A stretch of 64,000 nucleotides of DNA, from positions 37,392,970 to 37,456,969 of the forward strand of contig OX393579.1 of the NCBI GenBank assembly GCA_947652605.1, written 5' to 3'. Numbering within the stretch: position 1 is the stretch's first letter; every line of letters begins with the position of its first letter. A program made the position numbers and the translations under genes. Below, in pieces: positions 43,190-55,174 of this stretch. The notes below the pieces were generated by a model. That model made no database searches. It saw nothing but the letters and a program-made list of their open reading frames with translations, and was not told where the DNA came from. Source of the stretch: Elmis aenea. Lineage: Eukaryota; Arthropoda; Insecta; Coleoptera; Elmidae.

Positions 43190-43841
43190 TCAAAATGAAT
43201 AGGGTTTTATTTGTCTAAAATCAATCGTTTTTGAGTTATTTAAGTTTTTATGAAAATTTTGACAGAAACAGGACTCTAAGAAAATATTGAGATTTCACAA
43301 CATATCAATTTCAGAACGAATTCCTTTGAAACCTTGTTCGACAATAGTATCATAGTGATTGCTGACTAGATAAATTTTTTTAAATAAAACACTCTATATA
43401 CTTTTACATATTCTTATCAATAATTTAAAATTTGTTGAAGGTCTATTATGTCTAAAATTAATATTTCTCGAGTTTTTGCGGTTTTGATGATAATTAATGG
43501 GCACAAACAAAATATTTAATAGAAATTAATTAGTCGGCTTTGGAAATATCTCGATAATTTGTTTTAAATGTCAAATAACGTTCTATTTTCATCTTTACCT
43601 GATTATAAATTAATTTAATAAAAAACAATAAAATCGAAATTGTTTAATCCACATAAAAGAGGTGCACAGGAAGGCGAGTTACAATTGAATGGCCACCACA
43701 AAGTTTCAAAGGAATTCGTTCTGAAATTGCTATGTTGTGAAATCTCAATATTTTCCTAGAGTCCTGTTTCTGTCAAAATTTTCATAAAATCTTAAATAGT
43801 TCAAAAACGATTGATTTTAAATAAATAAAATTATACTCTGA
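43190..43841. repeat. Inverted repeat, arms about 150 bp
   Basis: The left arm (43190-43345) includes AAATCAATCGTTTTTGAG, TTTTGACAGAAACAGGACTC and GAACGAATTCCTTTGAAAC. The right arm (43695-43841) is the inverse in the same order. It is probably the core of a foldback MITE. Confidence 0.75.
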
Positions 43842-45523
43842 AATCACTAACTTGTTTGCACTACAGAAAAATATGTATTATTTGACAGTTGTTAGAAATA
43901 GTCGCTGCAATTGTTTGATCGCGACACCAAGGCCTATTGCGGTTAAACCTTAATTTTGCAAGTTTCATATTTTCCCTAGCTTAAACATACCGATGCTTTA
44001 CATGGTTGAAAAGCATTTGTTATAGATATTTGAAAAATGCAAAAATCCTATATGGCGTCCATAAGAAAAACAAAAGTTGGATATGACCGCGCGAAACACA
44101 GTAGGCCTAGAATATTTTTAATGTCATTTTTAAAATCCTTATTAGTTACCTACTACTCCGATCCTAAAAATTTGGCACACAAATCTTTTCAAATAAAGGT
44201 AATATGGAGGTTTAAAGAAAATGTACATTTTTCGTTTTCATCGTGGTACTACGTAACAGGATCAATTATTGAAAATGTAAAACTGGATTATTGTTACGCA
44301 TGTAATTGCGCAACTTTTTCCCCATTTAACCGATTTTGTATTTCTAACGGTTTCCGAGATACCCATGTACTTCATTTTAAACTGGACACCCTGTATATAG
44401 TCACTAAAAATGTTGAAAACCACCGCTCAAAATTTCCAAATTTAAACGTATTGCATTGTATTTAATATCGGCTTTACACAAAGAAAGTCGAACAAATCAA
44501 AATCTAAAAGTTATTTAACGATGAAAAATAAAAAGCAAAACCTTAAGTACTAAAAAAAGTTCTAGATTTACTCAAAAAAAATATTTGCAAAGTCGCCGTT
44601 TATGTATACTTAGTATTTAATTGAGCTGTTTAATCTGCAGATATAAATCGATACCTACAAGGCGCCTTCTAAATTACGTATTTCCATTAGCGTGTGTTAA
44701 ACGATATTGACTACAGGAACCTGTTTACCCTTGAAAACTCATTTCCATACGATTATTAAGTTAAATCGGGAAATTATTTCCACATAATCCAGTAATTTAA
44801 CAATTTATATGTACAATTCTCGTAAGTAATGAATTAAAGTAATAAAGAAGAAAAATTGAGTCATAAAAATGCAAAATTGATGAATATAAAATGAAAATAT
44901 TAAGAATAGTAATCTAACTTTTTAAGATACGGTTTTCCAGAAGCGTAGTTCAATTCTATTAGTTACACTGGAGTTTATTTGTCAGAATTTATTACCAAAA
45001 AAATTGCTGTAATTATGTAAGTGGAAGTGGATAATCTTTTTTTACTATCGTGCTACCAATGCTTACCTACTTGAAATTAAATTAATAAACCAAACAAAGC
45101 CTGCTGAATACTAAACGTTACTTCGATACAGTTTTTTATATTCGGAAATTGGCGAGTTTTCTGTACTCTCCCTCTTTATTCTATGTAATACCTACATCAG
45201 AATTCTAGGTATTCCGATACAACGCTAAAAAATGAGTTTAGTTATGCATTTCATCTTCGTTCAAAAATGCAAATACTATAATATGAAAACATTGAGATCT
45301 CGCTTATCTTAACAGCTACTAAGTTGCTTAATTTGAGACAAGTTCGTGATTTGGTGCTGTCAAAAACGTGTAGGATAAAGGTAAAATTATAATTTTCTTG
45401 TTTTTTTTAAAAAACTGTTTCATAATTCCCGCTGTCTAACTTTATAGCCTACTTGAAAATATTACGTTATCCTAATTATTAACAATAAAATCGCGATATC
45501 TCCGAAAATATTAATTTTAGGTA
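43842..45523. other. Gene-free interval
   Basis: AT-rich. An open stretch of 142 codons at 44037-44465 ends within a MITE-type terminus (CGAGATACCCATGTAC, then GGACACCCTGTATA) and I do not consider it a gene. Nothing else is recognised. Confidence 0.4.
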
Positions 45524-46311
45524 TACAGGGTGTCCCAATTATACACCGCCAAAAAGTAGGTGCATATTCCTGAGTGAAAATGATGACCATTTGTCAAATA
45601 TTTTGTTATCCGAAAATGCTTCCTTTCAAAGTTAGAGACCTCCAAAGTTGCAAGAAAAAAAAATCAAAAAATCGATTACGTCCTAGCCGTTTAAGCTAGA
45701 GCTATCAAACTTGGCCGAAATGTTAAGGTGTTTCCCATTGACTTTGTGGGATAATTAGAAGGAAAACACGTAATTGGAAGTATGATTTATAGTCAGGTCA
45801 TCCGCTTACCATCTTCAGAATTTTTTTCTCTGGAATAAAATTGAAAATGTCATTCGTCCATAAGAAAGTACGACTTAAGAGAAAAAAAATCGTACCTCTT
45901 TGTTTTTTGCTGTAAACGTAGCCGTTTTCGAGAAAATCAGCGCTAAAGATGCATCGACAAACTGTTTATACAACTCAAATATTTTTTTTACTAAACTTAG
46001 TTGGCTAATGCCATGCTTGACTTAAAGCTTGTTCGCCTGGTAAGCGGATGACCTGACTATAAATCATACTTCCAATTACGTGTTTTCTTTCTAATTATCC
46101 CACAAAGTCAATGGGAAACACCTAAACATTTCGGCCAAGTTTGATAGCTCGAGCTTCAACGGCTAGGACGTAATCGATTTTTTGATTTTTTTTCTTGCAA
46201 CTTTGGAGGTCTCTAACTTTGAAAGAAAGCATTTTCGGATAACAAAATATTTGACAAATGGTCATCATTTTCACTCAGGAATATGGCGGTGTATAATTGG
46301 GACACCCTGTA
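45524..46311. mobile_element. Foldback MITE, arms about 300 bp
   Basis: The left end TACAGGGTGTCCCAATTATA is mirrored at the right end by TATAATTGGGACACCCTGTA. Further mirrored blocks include TTACGTCCTAGCCG and GGTCATCCGCTTACCA. Non-coding, 788 bp. Confidence 0.9.
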
Positions 46312-46365
46312 ACAGGCTTCATATTATTCGAGGACAATTTTCTATAGAAAATATAGACTTTTGTA

Positions 46366-48101
46366 TACAGGATGTTTCAGACCACCCGTACCAGCACTTT
46401 TATTCGAAAATGCGACGTCTCACAAAGATGGGAAAAAATTTTGTGCCAAAAGTGCATATGCAGAATTGACTGATGCTATAGCGGTTTTTGTGATTAAACC
46501 GGAAGTGGCCAAATCCGGAAGTGGCTTTAAAAACTTAAAAAGAACCATCCGGTTTTTATTGCACAATTAGAAAAATATTTGATAAACCAACAATTTTTAC
46601 TTAATATTATTATGAATTAGGTCCATTGGATTACAAACTATAATGATAATCAAAAAAATTTTCAAGTAAAAAGTTTTTATTTATCAAATATCTTTCTAAT
46701 TATGCAATAAAAACTAGATGGTTTCATTTAAGTTACTTAAAGTTACATAAAGTTACTTCCAGGGACTAAAAACGAAAAAAATTCCGTTCGTTTCTGTTCG
46801 GAACGAAAACGAAATATATCGTTTTCGTTCTTTTCGTTCTAACCGAAAAAATTTGTTTTTCGTTTTCGTGAACCGAAATAATAACGGTTAAAACCGGTTT
46901 TACAATATTTTTTATCGTCAAAAAAATCAATTTTTTTTCTAGTCACCACAACCCTCTATAAATACGATAACAATATTTGCGTGTCAACTAAAATATAAAC
47001 GATGACGATGGGGTTTGATGCTCACGGACAGCATATTTTAGACTGGCGAACCATTGCCATATTAAATTTACCAAATTGTTAAACACAATAGCATTTAACC
47101 ATTTTATTAAGTTTAACACCCGTAAGGTGCAAAAACACAACGTGGTTAGGTTAAATTAAACACACGATCTTTATCTAAAAATATGAAAATATAGCAAGTG
47201 CTGTTTTAAATTTGTTTTAGTACTAAAAATCTATGCATTTGAATTAAATATAAGATCCTGCTGTAATTATTTAAAAAGACAAAAGAATGAATTCAAGTGG
47301 ATAATTTACTAAATGTTACAAATAAAAAAGATATTAAAAAATACTTATATTAACTTGAAATATACTTTAACTTTATAGTTTGTACATACCATACAATATA
47401 CATTTTCACATTCCGTTAAATCTTACTAGCAACACATCTTCCAATAAATCTTCCTTTACATTAAATTTTACTATTATTATGTCTAAACGCAAATAAAACG
47501 TACACATTGATAATATATATCCAATCAAGTGTATATTCTATATTGATGATCTAAAAAACAAATTAGAAATAGAGAATATCTCTACCGTTAATTATGTTAC
47601 ACGAAATTGCAAGTATAAACAATAAAGTTGTTAATACATATTCACGTAAATATATGGAGAAAAGTGAAGCTCACTTATTTCAAGTGAGATTTTTTACTGC
47701 CTCGTGGAGTCTTCCAGCACAGAAGGTAAATTCGCGTTTGTGTTTAACAAATAAAATTGAATTAGCGACAAAACCGGTTAAAACCGGTTAAAACTGGTTA
47801 AAACCGGTTTTGGAAAATATTTATTTCGTTTTCGTTCTTGAACGAAAAATAATTATTTCGTTTTCGGTTTCGTTTTCGTTCTTAAACAAATTTTGGTTAA
47901 TTTCGTTTAACGTTTTCGTTTTCGTTCCGTTCTCAGTCCCTGGTTACTTCCGGATTTGGCCACTTTCCAGTTTAATCACGAAAACCGCTATAGCATTGGT
48001 CAATTCTGCATATACACTTTTGTCATAGTTTTTTTCCATCTTTGTCAGAAGTCGCATTTTCGAATAAAAGTGCTGGACCAGGTAGCCTTAAACACCCTGT
48101 A
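46366..48101. mobile_element. Foldback MITE split by a hAT element
   Basis: The left end TACAGGATGTTTCAGACCAC and the right end, the complement of TACAGGGTGTTTAAGGCTAC, are inverse. Arms share AGCACTTTTATTCGAAAATG and AACCGGAAGTGGCCAAATCC-like blocks. A 1183-bp hAT element sits at 46760-47942. It lies only 55 bp from the preceding foldback element. Confidence 0.85.
46760..47942. mobile_element. hAT-type element with CGTTTTCGTT and AACCGGTT subterminal arrays
   Basis: It begins CAGGGACTAAAAACG and ends with the complement of CAGGGACTGAGAACG. GTTACTTC is directly repeated at 46752-46759 and 47943-47950. About 150 bp inside each end consists of CGTTTTCGTT-type units, followed by AACCGGTTTTAACCGG-type units. 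The middle (46950-47770) is AT-rich with no recognised protein. A second, end-damaged copy in inverse orientation is at 50930-52071. Confidence 0.9.
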
Positions 48102-48109
48102 TAATAAAC

Positions 48110-48535
48110 ATGATTTATCGATATTTAAAGTTTCACTAGTTTGATCAAGCGTAGAAATGTAGCTGGTGCAAAGTACTTCTAATAATTAATTTATAGTCAA
48201 TTTTAGGTCTCAAACGAATTTCTACTACCTCATTAAACGTTTCACGTGTTGAAAATTTAAAAAAATGCAATTTTCGCAAAAACGCTTTACTTTGGACCGA
48301 TTTAACCTCATACATTTTTTAAAGTAGAGGAATCCAAAAGTGTAAAAATATACTAGGTATTCCGTTTGAACTTTCAAAGTTTGAGTCCGTTTCCGGTTGA
48401 ACCGGAAGTCGTATTGTAACCTCAACATTTTCTTAGAATTCGTAGCAAACGATAATGTACAGTACCAAATTTTATTGTCCTTAATAGTGTTCTATCTTGT
48501 TTCCATCCATACCTTTGCGCAGCACTGTATAATAC
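48110..48535. repeat. Dispersed repeat, copy 2
   Basis: It matches 2150-2640 in order: GTTTGATCAAGCGTA, then TTTCCGGTTGAACCGGAAGT, then CTTTGCGCAGCACTGTAT. It is directly next to the foldback element ending at 48101. Confidence 0.6.
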
Positions 48536-49659
48536 AATTTGAATATTTATTTTAACCGAGTCTTAAAAGCAGTTTAATTTGAATTTTTAAGTAAAACAGT
48601 TTCGGGAAAAGTGTTTTAATGATATGTACTATAGAACTGAAAACGTATGGTTAGTCGACTGCGAGTAAACCATTCGGAAAGATCTGTTCTTTATTCTATA
48701 TACTGTAAATTATCCACGATTAAATTTTACACTTTTTATACAATTTTGAGGCTGGATAAAAATTTGATTAAAGTTAGATGGCATTTTAATGTCTCTAGAC
48801 GCAATTTCAGGACGTATTTCTAAATTATTCTGCGATTTAACACCCAGACTGTAAGCTTTACAGGCGAATATTTTTTCGGTTTGATAAAAACTTAAAAAAA
48901 GTTATCTCGTATGGTCTTCGGTGACAATATTAAACAAGAATATTTTATGCGTCATTAAGGAAAAAAAGGGCGTTAACTGCCACACGTAGCTGAGATGTAA
49001 AAGAGATTACAGTTAGTTTGAGTTTTGCTTAGTAAATACAAATCTGAACTTCTCGAGTTGTCGAACAAAAAAGAAGAAAATTTACTAGAGGGTGATTGTG
49101 ACACTTGATCGATAATATTATCCAGCAAAAGGTATTTAGCGACGTTCCGCAAGTGTTCTGTTGGATTTTTCTATTAAATATCGTACATGTAATACGACTT
49201 TCTTTTTGATTGTTTTGTCAGCTTTATATAACAACGTTGGTAAGAAATACGAGATTATGATAACATGTGGAAAAATGTTCGGATCAAATACTTTTGTTAA
49301 AGCTAATGGCCTGTTAAAGAACAGCTGAGGTAAGAAAAAGTTTATGAAGAGGTTGACAAATGGATCCTTCCAAGAAAAAACTTTCTCGATATGTTTCTGC
49401 TCATTATGGTTACGTTCATGATAAAGACTAGAATCTGTTAATCAAGAATTGTGTCTTTCAGTTATGCAGTTATGCAGGGTGTATATTTTAACATGAAGAA
49501 CATGGAGTTCTCGGAAACCGTTATACAGGGGGGGACCAAATTTTAGTGTTTTACAGTAATAATTAGCGAAAATCTGATATCGGTCTCTTGAGCTATTTTT
49601 TGAGAAAAGAACGTGAGTGTAATGACTAGACGAAAAATGAAATTTCATCATTTTTGAAA
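48536..49659. other. Gene-free interval
   Basis: AT-rich with no recognised gene. A MITE-type fragment (GGGTGTATATTTTAACATGA, then CGGAAACCGTTATACAGG) is at 49478-49530. Confidence 0.4.
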
Positions 49660-50165
49660 ATTTGCTTAAACTTCTTTATTTATTAAAATAAAACAAAATG
49701 TTATTATAGTTTTTTATTAACATTTCAATGCTTAATTTAAAACAAAGTTAATTTTTTTTAGCGACTTTGACTTTCGAGATATGAAGAAAACTTATATTTT
49801 TTTAGAATGAAACCCTAGTTGGTCATGAATTTTTATGAAAGAGTGTTTTTTAGCTTTTCAAAAATACTCCTATATAGTTTTATCTGTGTTGATAAAATAA
49901 ACCACATGTGGCTAATTTGGTGAAAATTTTACTAACAAAGTTGGCCATGGCTTCGTAAACTGGTGATGTTCGCAACTAAAAACCAACTAAATGCCATTTT
50001 TAAGCAAATTTTGCAGCAGTCGCTACATTTTTATCACCTACAATGTGTATTTCTAGCATATTAAACTTTTCCAAGTGTTTAAATTTAGCCATGTTCACAA
50101 TACCACAATAAACAGTTATAAAATGCAAAAGAACACACGGATTTGCTTAAAAGTTTAAATATACT
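49660..50165. repeat. Dispersed repeat of about 500 bp, copy without hAT insertion
   Basis: It contains GACTTTCGAGATATGAAG, AACCCTAGTTGGTCATGA, TTCGTAAACTGGTGATGT, CGCTACATTTTTATCACC and CAATACCACAATAAACAGT. The same order occurs at 52955-54960, where a hAT element is inserted in the CTAGTT sequence. This copy therefore shows the empty site. Confidence 0.8.
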
Positions 50166-50175
50166 TAATCTAAGT

Positions 50176-50558
50176 CCCGATTGCACAAAGCAACACTGGT
50201 GTTAAAATACAAGTTAATCCTCAAAACCACTCAATATCAGCGCTAACTATGCTACAATTTTGTCTAGTTCTAGAATTAACTTGGTTTAATCCCGGGGTTA
50301 ATCCCAGGCAGGGCCTACTAGAAGGGGGTCTTGAGGGGTTTCATCCCCGGGCCACCAGTCTGAGGGGCCCCCAAATTTTGTTTAAAATATATTATTACAT
50401 CGTCTCGCGCACTGGCTCGCAAAAAAGTGGCCACGTTTTTTTTTGATCGCATAAAAAACAGATTTTTTCATTCACAAGGGCCCCCAAATTTTAATTTTCT
50501 CGGGCCCTCTCTTACCTCTAGGAGGCCTTGATCCCAGGTTCGACTTTTATGCAATCGG
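50176..50558. mobile_element. Small CCCGATTG-ended MITE, second copy, interrupted
   Basis: It matches 30908-31061, with ends CCCGATTGCACAAAG and the complement of TCCGATTGCATAAAA. A 222-bp hAT MITE is inserted in its ATCCCAGG at 50309-50530. Confidence 0.8.
50309..50530. mobile_element. hAT-type MITE, 222 bp
   Basis: Ends are CAGGGCCTACTAGA and the complement of CAAGGCCTCCTAGA. ATCCCAGG is directly repeated at 50301-50308 and 50531-50538. GGGCCCCCAAATTTT occurs near both ends in the same orientation. The uninterrupted copy at 30908-31061 shows a single ATCCCAGG. Confidence 0.9.
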
Positions 50559-50604
50559 ACCTAAGTAATTTAGATGACTGTAAACTAAAATTAAGCTAGT
50601 AAGC

Positions 50605-52071
50605 AGGGTTCGAAACCGAAAAAAGTTTTGGCTAACGGTTACCCGAAATCGAGAACTTTATTTTTATAACGGTTTTGGGTTAAAAACAGTTTTTTATCGT
50701 AAAAAAAATGGTTTTCTGTGAAAACTGATCTAACTTATAAACCGGATTTAAAAACCGGTTAAAACGGTTAAAAAATCGGTTAAAAAACGGTTTTTGACAT
50801 TTAGATTAGAAATGCAAAGGATGAAAAGATCTAATCTATTTATAATTTTATAATTTGATGATATATGTACAATCGAGCGTTTAGTAATGAGTTTCTGGTA
50901 AACTAATCGCATTTAATACAGATTTTGTATTTTTTAAAACAATAACCGAAAATTATTTGAGAACGAAAACGAAATTATTATTTTTCGTTCAAAAACGAAA
51001 ACGAAATAAATATTTTCCAAAACCGGTTTTAACCGGTTTTATCACTATCTAAATTTTATTTGTTAAACACAAACGCGAATTCACCTTCTATGCTGGAGAG
51101 ACTTCACGAGGGAGTAAAAAATCTCATTTGAAATAAGTGAGCTTCACTTTTCTCCATATCTATAACATGTTTTAACAATTTATTGTTTATACTTGCAGTT
51201 TCGTGTAACACAAGAAACGGTACAGATATTCTTTGTACACTTGATTGGATATATATTATTAATGTGAATGTTTTATTTGCGTTTATAGAGTTAATAAAAC
51301 TAAAATTTATTCTTACTTCGAAAAGGACTAATGTAAAAGAAGATTTATTGGATGTTGTGTTGCTAGTAAGATTGAATGAATTGTGAAAATTTATATTGTG
51401 CAGTATGTACAAACTATAAAGTTAGAGTATATTTCAAGTTAATTTTTCATATATTATTAATGTGTATGTTTTATTTGCGTTTAGAGTTAATATAACTTTT
51501 CTTCTAATATCTTTTTTATTTATAACATTCATGGGAACATTTAGTGAACTATCCACTTGAATTAATTCTTTTGTCTTTTTAAATAATTACAGCAGGATCT
51601 AATTTAATTCAAATTCATAGATTTTTAGTACTAAAACAAACTTAAAACAGCACTGCTATATTTTTGTATTTTTAAATAAAAATCGTATGTACAATTTAAA
51701 CTAATCAAGTTGTATTTTTGCACCTTACGGGTGATACTAAATAAAATGGCTAAATGTTAATGTGTTTAACGATTTGGTAAATTTAATATGGCGGTGGTTC
51801 GCCAGTCTAAAATATGCTGTCCGTGAGCATCAAAACCTATCGTCATCGTTTATATTTTAGTGGAAACGCAAATATTATTATCGTATTAATAGAGGGTTGT
51901 AGTGACTTGAGAAAAAAAACTTAAAGTCCTCGATTTTTTGACGACAAAAAAAATATTGTAAAACCGGTTTTAACCGTTATTATTTCGGTTAGAACGAAAA
52001 GAACGAAAACGATATATTTCGTTTTCGTTCCGAACAGAAACGAACGAAATTTTTTTCGTTTTTGGTACCTG
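50605..52071. mobile_element. Two joined hAT-type ends; inverse copy of the 46760 element
   Basis: The left part starts CAGGGTTCGAAACCG and carries an AACCGGTTAAAACGG-type array up to about 50800. From about 50930 the sequence is an inverse copy of 46760-47942, including the CGAAAACGAAAT array, the AACCGGTTTTAACCGG array and the middle region, and it ends in GGTACCTG near 52071 where AGTCCCTG is expected. Flanking octamers (CTAGTAAG and TGTAAAAC) do not match. It looks like two elements joined by nesting or deletion. Confidence 0.65.
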
Positions 52072-52954
52072 TGTAAAACACTCTCGTTTACTAATTAAAC
52101 CATCTTTTGTTTAACTGTTTCTGAGATTCCCCAGTTCACTGTATTCAAACATATACCCTGCGTATGATTTAAAATTAAACTTAAAATGATGAGCTCACTA
52201 AATGAATTGATCTAAGATTTCTACTGCATTTTCTACGGTACCTACTATGTTTTTTAGGGATTAATTAATAATAATATTGTACAATGGATTTTGTACCTCC
52301 TAAGACAAGTTAAAAGGAAATTAGCTTGTACCTACATTACAATTTTTGGAGGTAGTAATTTTTTTTGTATTTAGTATGTTAGGAACCAAGTTATTTATGC
52401 TAAACTTTCAATATTGGACAACGTTTAAAACGTTTTCAGTATAATCATTTGTTTCATGTTTGCGCAGGAACTAAAAAAGACCATTTGAAAGAGCATTAAT
52501 CTTTTCGTTTTCTTCAGTGGGTAAAATGGATGTTCCTAAGAAAAAAAAATCTATAACTTAGCGGATTCTAAGTTGCCTGAAATATCGTTATGGGTAATGG
52601 ATCCATCCAAAGCACAACAAAGTTGTAAATTTCAACAATGTTGGTAAAAAGCGTAATATCTTCAGCAAAATCGAGTTTAAAATTTATTTTTACCACCTTT
52701 TACGAATAATAAAACAAAGAAAAAGATAAACTTTGTTCGCACCAGCTCGAGTTCGATAGGGAATTGTAGTTGTAAGCAATTTTAGGTTGAATTCTTGGAC
52801 CCTTTTAGTTGCTAAACAATAGTTGTGGTATTTTAATGGTCTTGCTAAGTAGGTGTACCCAATGTTGCGTTTTTAGGGACCCAGAGCGTTATAAATATGT
52901 TTTCATTGCTTACGTTTGCATTCCAGGAGGTGCAATTACAAAGATAGCATTTCT
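52072..52954. other. Gene-free interval
   Basis: AT-rich. No recognised gene or repeat pair. Confidence 0.35.
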
Positions 52955-54960
52955 TTATTTATTAAAATGGAACAAAATGTTATGAAGGTTTTCTATACTT
53001 TTTTTTATGCTTAACTTAAAAACAAAATTATTTTTTTTTTGCGATCTTGACTTTCGAGATATGAAGTTGACTTATATTTTTTAAAATAAAAACCCTAGTT
53101 AGTAGTGATGCCGCCGAGACGAGAAATTTCTCGATCTCGTCTTGTCTCGCCTCGAAAAGTCGAGACGAGACAAGCCTTTTTCTCGTCTCGATAATTGGAG
53201 GCGAGACGAGATTTCAAGACCCGAGATCTCGACGAGACGAGACGAGACGAGATTCGAGAATCTCGAAAATTTATTTAATTGGTTATTTAAATATTTAACG
53301 TTGGATTTTATTTTTTATTAGAGTAAATAATCATATTATTTCATTATTGTTTGTTACCAAATGTTTATATACTAAAATAATTTATAATTATTGCCGATCA
53401 ACCTTGCCTTTATATTTTCTTAATTGTAATGATATTTGTTTATTATGACTTATTTTAAGTATTCGTATCGTGACTCGCCCAATCATATTTTATTTTTAAG
53501 TTATGGAATTAAAAAACAATTCCTGCATTGGCTAAATTATTAAATACTTACGTGTTGCAATACGACTGATGTTTGTTGATTAACATGAAAATGTTACCAT
53601 AGGAAGTGATGTAAATTAATTATTTTGTACATCAAGTCTGCGAATTTGCTTTTTAAATGTATCGAGAGACAAGATAATAAATATGTCGTCAAAAAGTTTT
53701 GCGGCCATGGAATACCCACTAATTTTTGTGCAACCGTGAAAATGATCTAATTATAATTAAAAAATATTACTTACTTTCAAAATTTTTAAATCGACCAATA
53801 GCCAGTAGTGTCTAATGTGGAAACGACAAATTTTGCATTTATACAATTTGACGGTTCTTAATTATAAATTGAAATATAAAAGTCCAAGTTAGTTTCGCGG
53901 CGAAATACTCACTTCGCATGCGGTGCACAAACAAGTTTAAAAACTCTTTTAAGTACCTATACCTTAAATCAATCACGCAGTTCAACGAACGGAATGTTTT
54001 TATTTTAGGTAGTAAAAGAAAATTAAGCACAATATTAAAATATCTTCACATTTTTAAGATAAAAACTTAAAAATAAAGCGACAAATATTATGAATAAGTA
54101 ATTACAATAATTCATACTAACACCCTTTGCGCTATGCAGAAGAGGCTGATTCATGCAGCCGTATTTGTGGGAATCCCCGATTTTTGTTTGTAAGTTTACG
54201 TCTACCAATTCTCAATTTGTATAGATTATTCTGTTGGAAGATAATTTAAATACACAATTTTGTTTAAAATTTTTGGTGTAATTGCAGTAGTCTTTAAAAA
54301 TAAAGCTAAATATATAAAAATAATATAAGCAAGTGTATAGTTAAATAAACTACAGGTATTTTGACAACTGAAAATATTTTATTACCTATGTAAAAAGTAC
54401 TTACTCAATTTCAGAAATATGTATAAAATGTATTTATTTAAATGCAGTAGGTAGCTAATAAAATTACCTAAAAAAACAAAAACTATTCGAGACGAGATTT
54501 TGGTAGTCGAGAAATCCTCGAGACGAGACAAGACAAATTTCTCGTCTCGAAAATACGAGACGAGACGAGACTTGGCTATTTCTCGTCTCGTCTCGTCTCG
54601 CGGCATCGCTATTAGTTAGCCATGATCGACTTTATATGAAAGAGCATTTTCAACTTATCAAAAATAAATAGTTTTATATGGTAGTTGCAAAAAATAATCG
54701 AAATATGGCTACTTTTTACAATTTTTTTGGATCAAAGTTTGCCATGATTTCGTAAACAAGTGATGTCTGCAACAACTAAAAGTCATTTCCAATTAAATTC
54801 TGCAGTAGCCGCTACGTTTTTATTTTACCATCTACAATGTAAACTTTAAACATATTAAACTTTTGAAGTGTTTACATTTAGCCATCTTCACAATACCGCA
54901 ATAAACAGTGATAAAATACAAAAGAACATACCGATTTGCTTAGACCTTTAAAAATTTACT
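52955..54960. repeat. Dispersed repeat of about 500 bp, copy with hAT insertion; right side also inverted
   Basis: The repeat occupies 52955-53102 and 54612-54960 and matches 49660-50165. A further inverse copy of part of it follows at about 55000-55170 (CATATTTCGGTTATTTTTTG, then ATAAAACTATTTATTTTTGA), so this copy is half of a foldback structure. Confidence 0.75.
53103..54611. mobile_element. hAT-type element with GAGACGAGAC subterminal arrays
   Basis: Ends are TAGTGATGCCG and the complement of TAGCGATGCCG. Flanks CTAGTTAG (53095-53102) and TTAGTTAG (54612-54619) match at 7 of 8. About 150 bp at each end is packed with CGAGACGAGA units in both directions. The 1.2-kb middle is AT-rich and without a recognisable transposase. 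The paralogous empty site near 49812 confirms the insertion. Confidence 0.9.
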
Positions 54961-55174
54961 AGGATATGACGTATTTTTTTTAATTAATTGTTAACATCAC
55001 TTGTTTACGAAGTTATGACAAACATTGATAATCATAATTTCCCGAAATTAGCCATATTTCGGTTATTTTTTGCAACTACCATATAAAACTATTTATTTTT
55101 GATAATTTAAAAATGCTCTTTCATATAAAGTCATAACCAACTGTATAAAAAACCTTCCTTCATAACGAGATTCT

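Noticed and set aside
44037..44465. 142-codon reading, plus strand
   Set aside because: Its C-terminal third is a translated MITE terminus and there is no recognisable domain.
50597..52079. Single intact hAT element from 50605 to 52071
   Set aside because: Flanking octamers differ and the two ends belong to different array families; a composite is more likely.
54382..54606. 74-codon Arg/Glu-rich reading, minus strand
   Set aside because: It is a translation of the GAGACGAGAC array of the hAT element.
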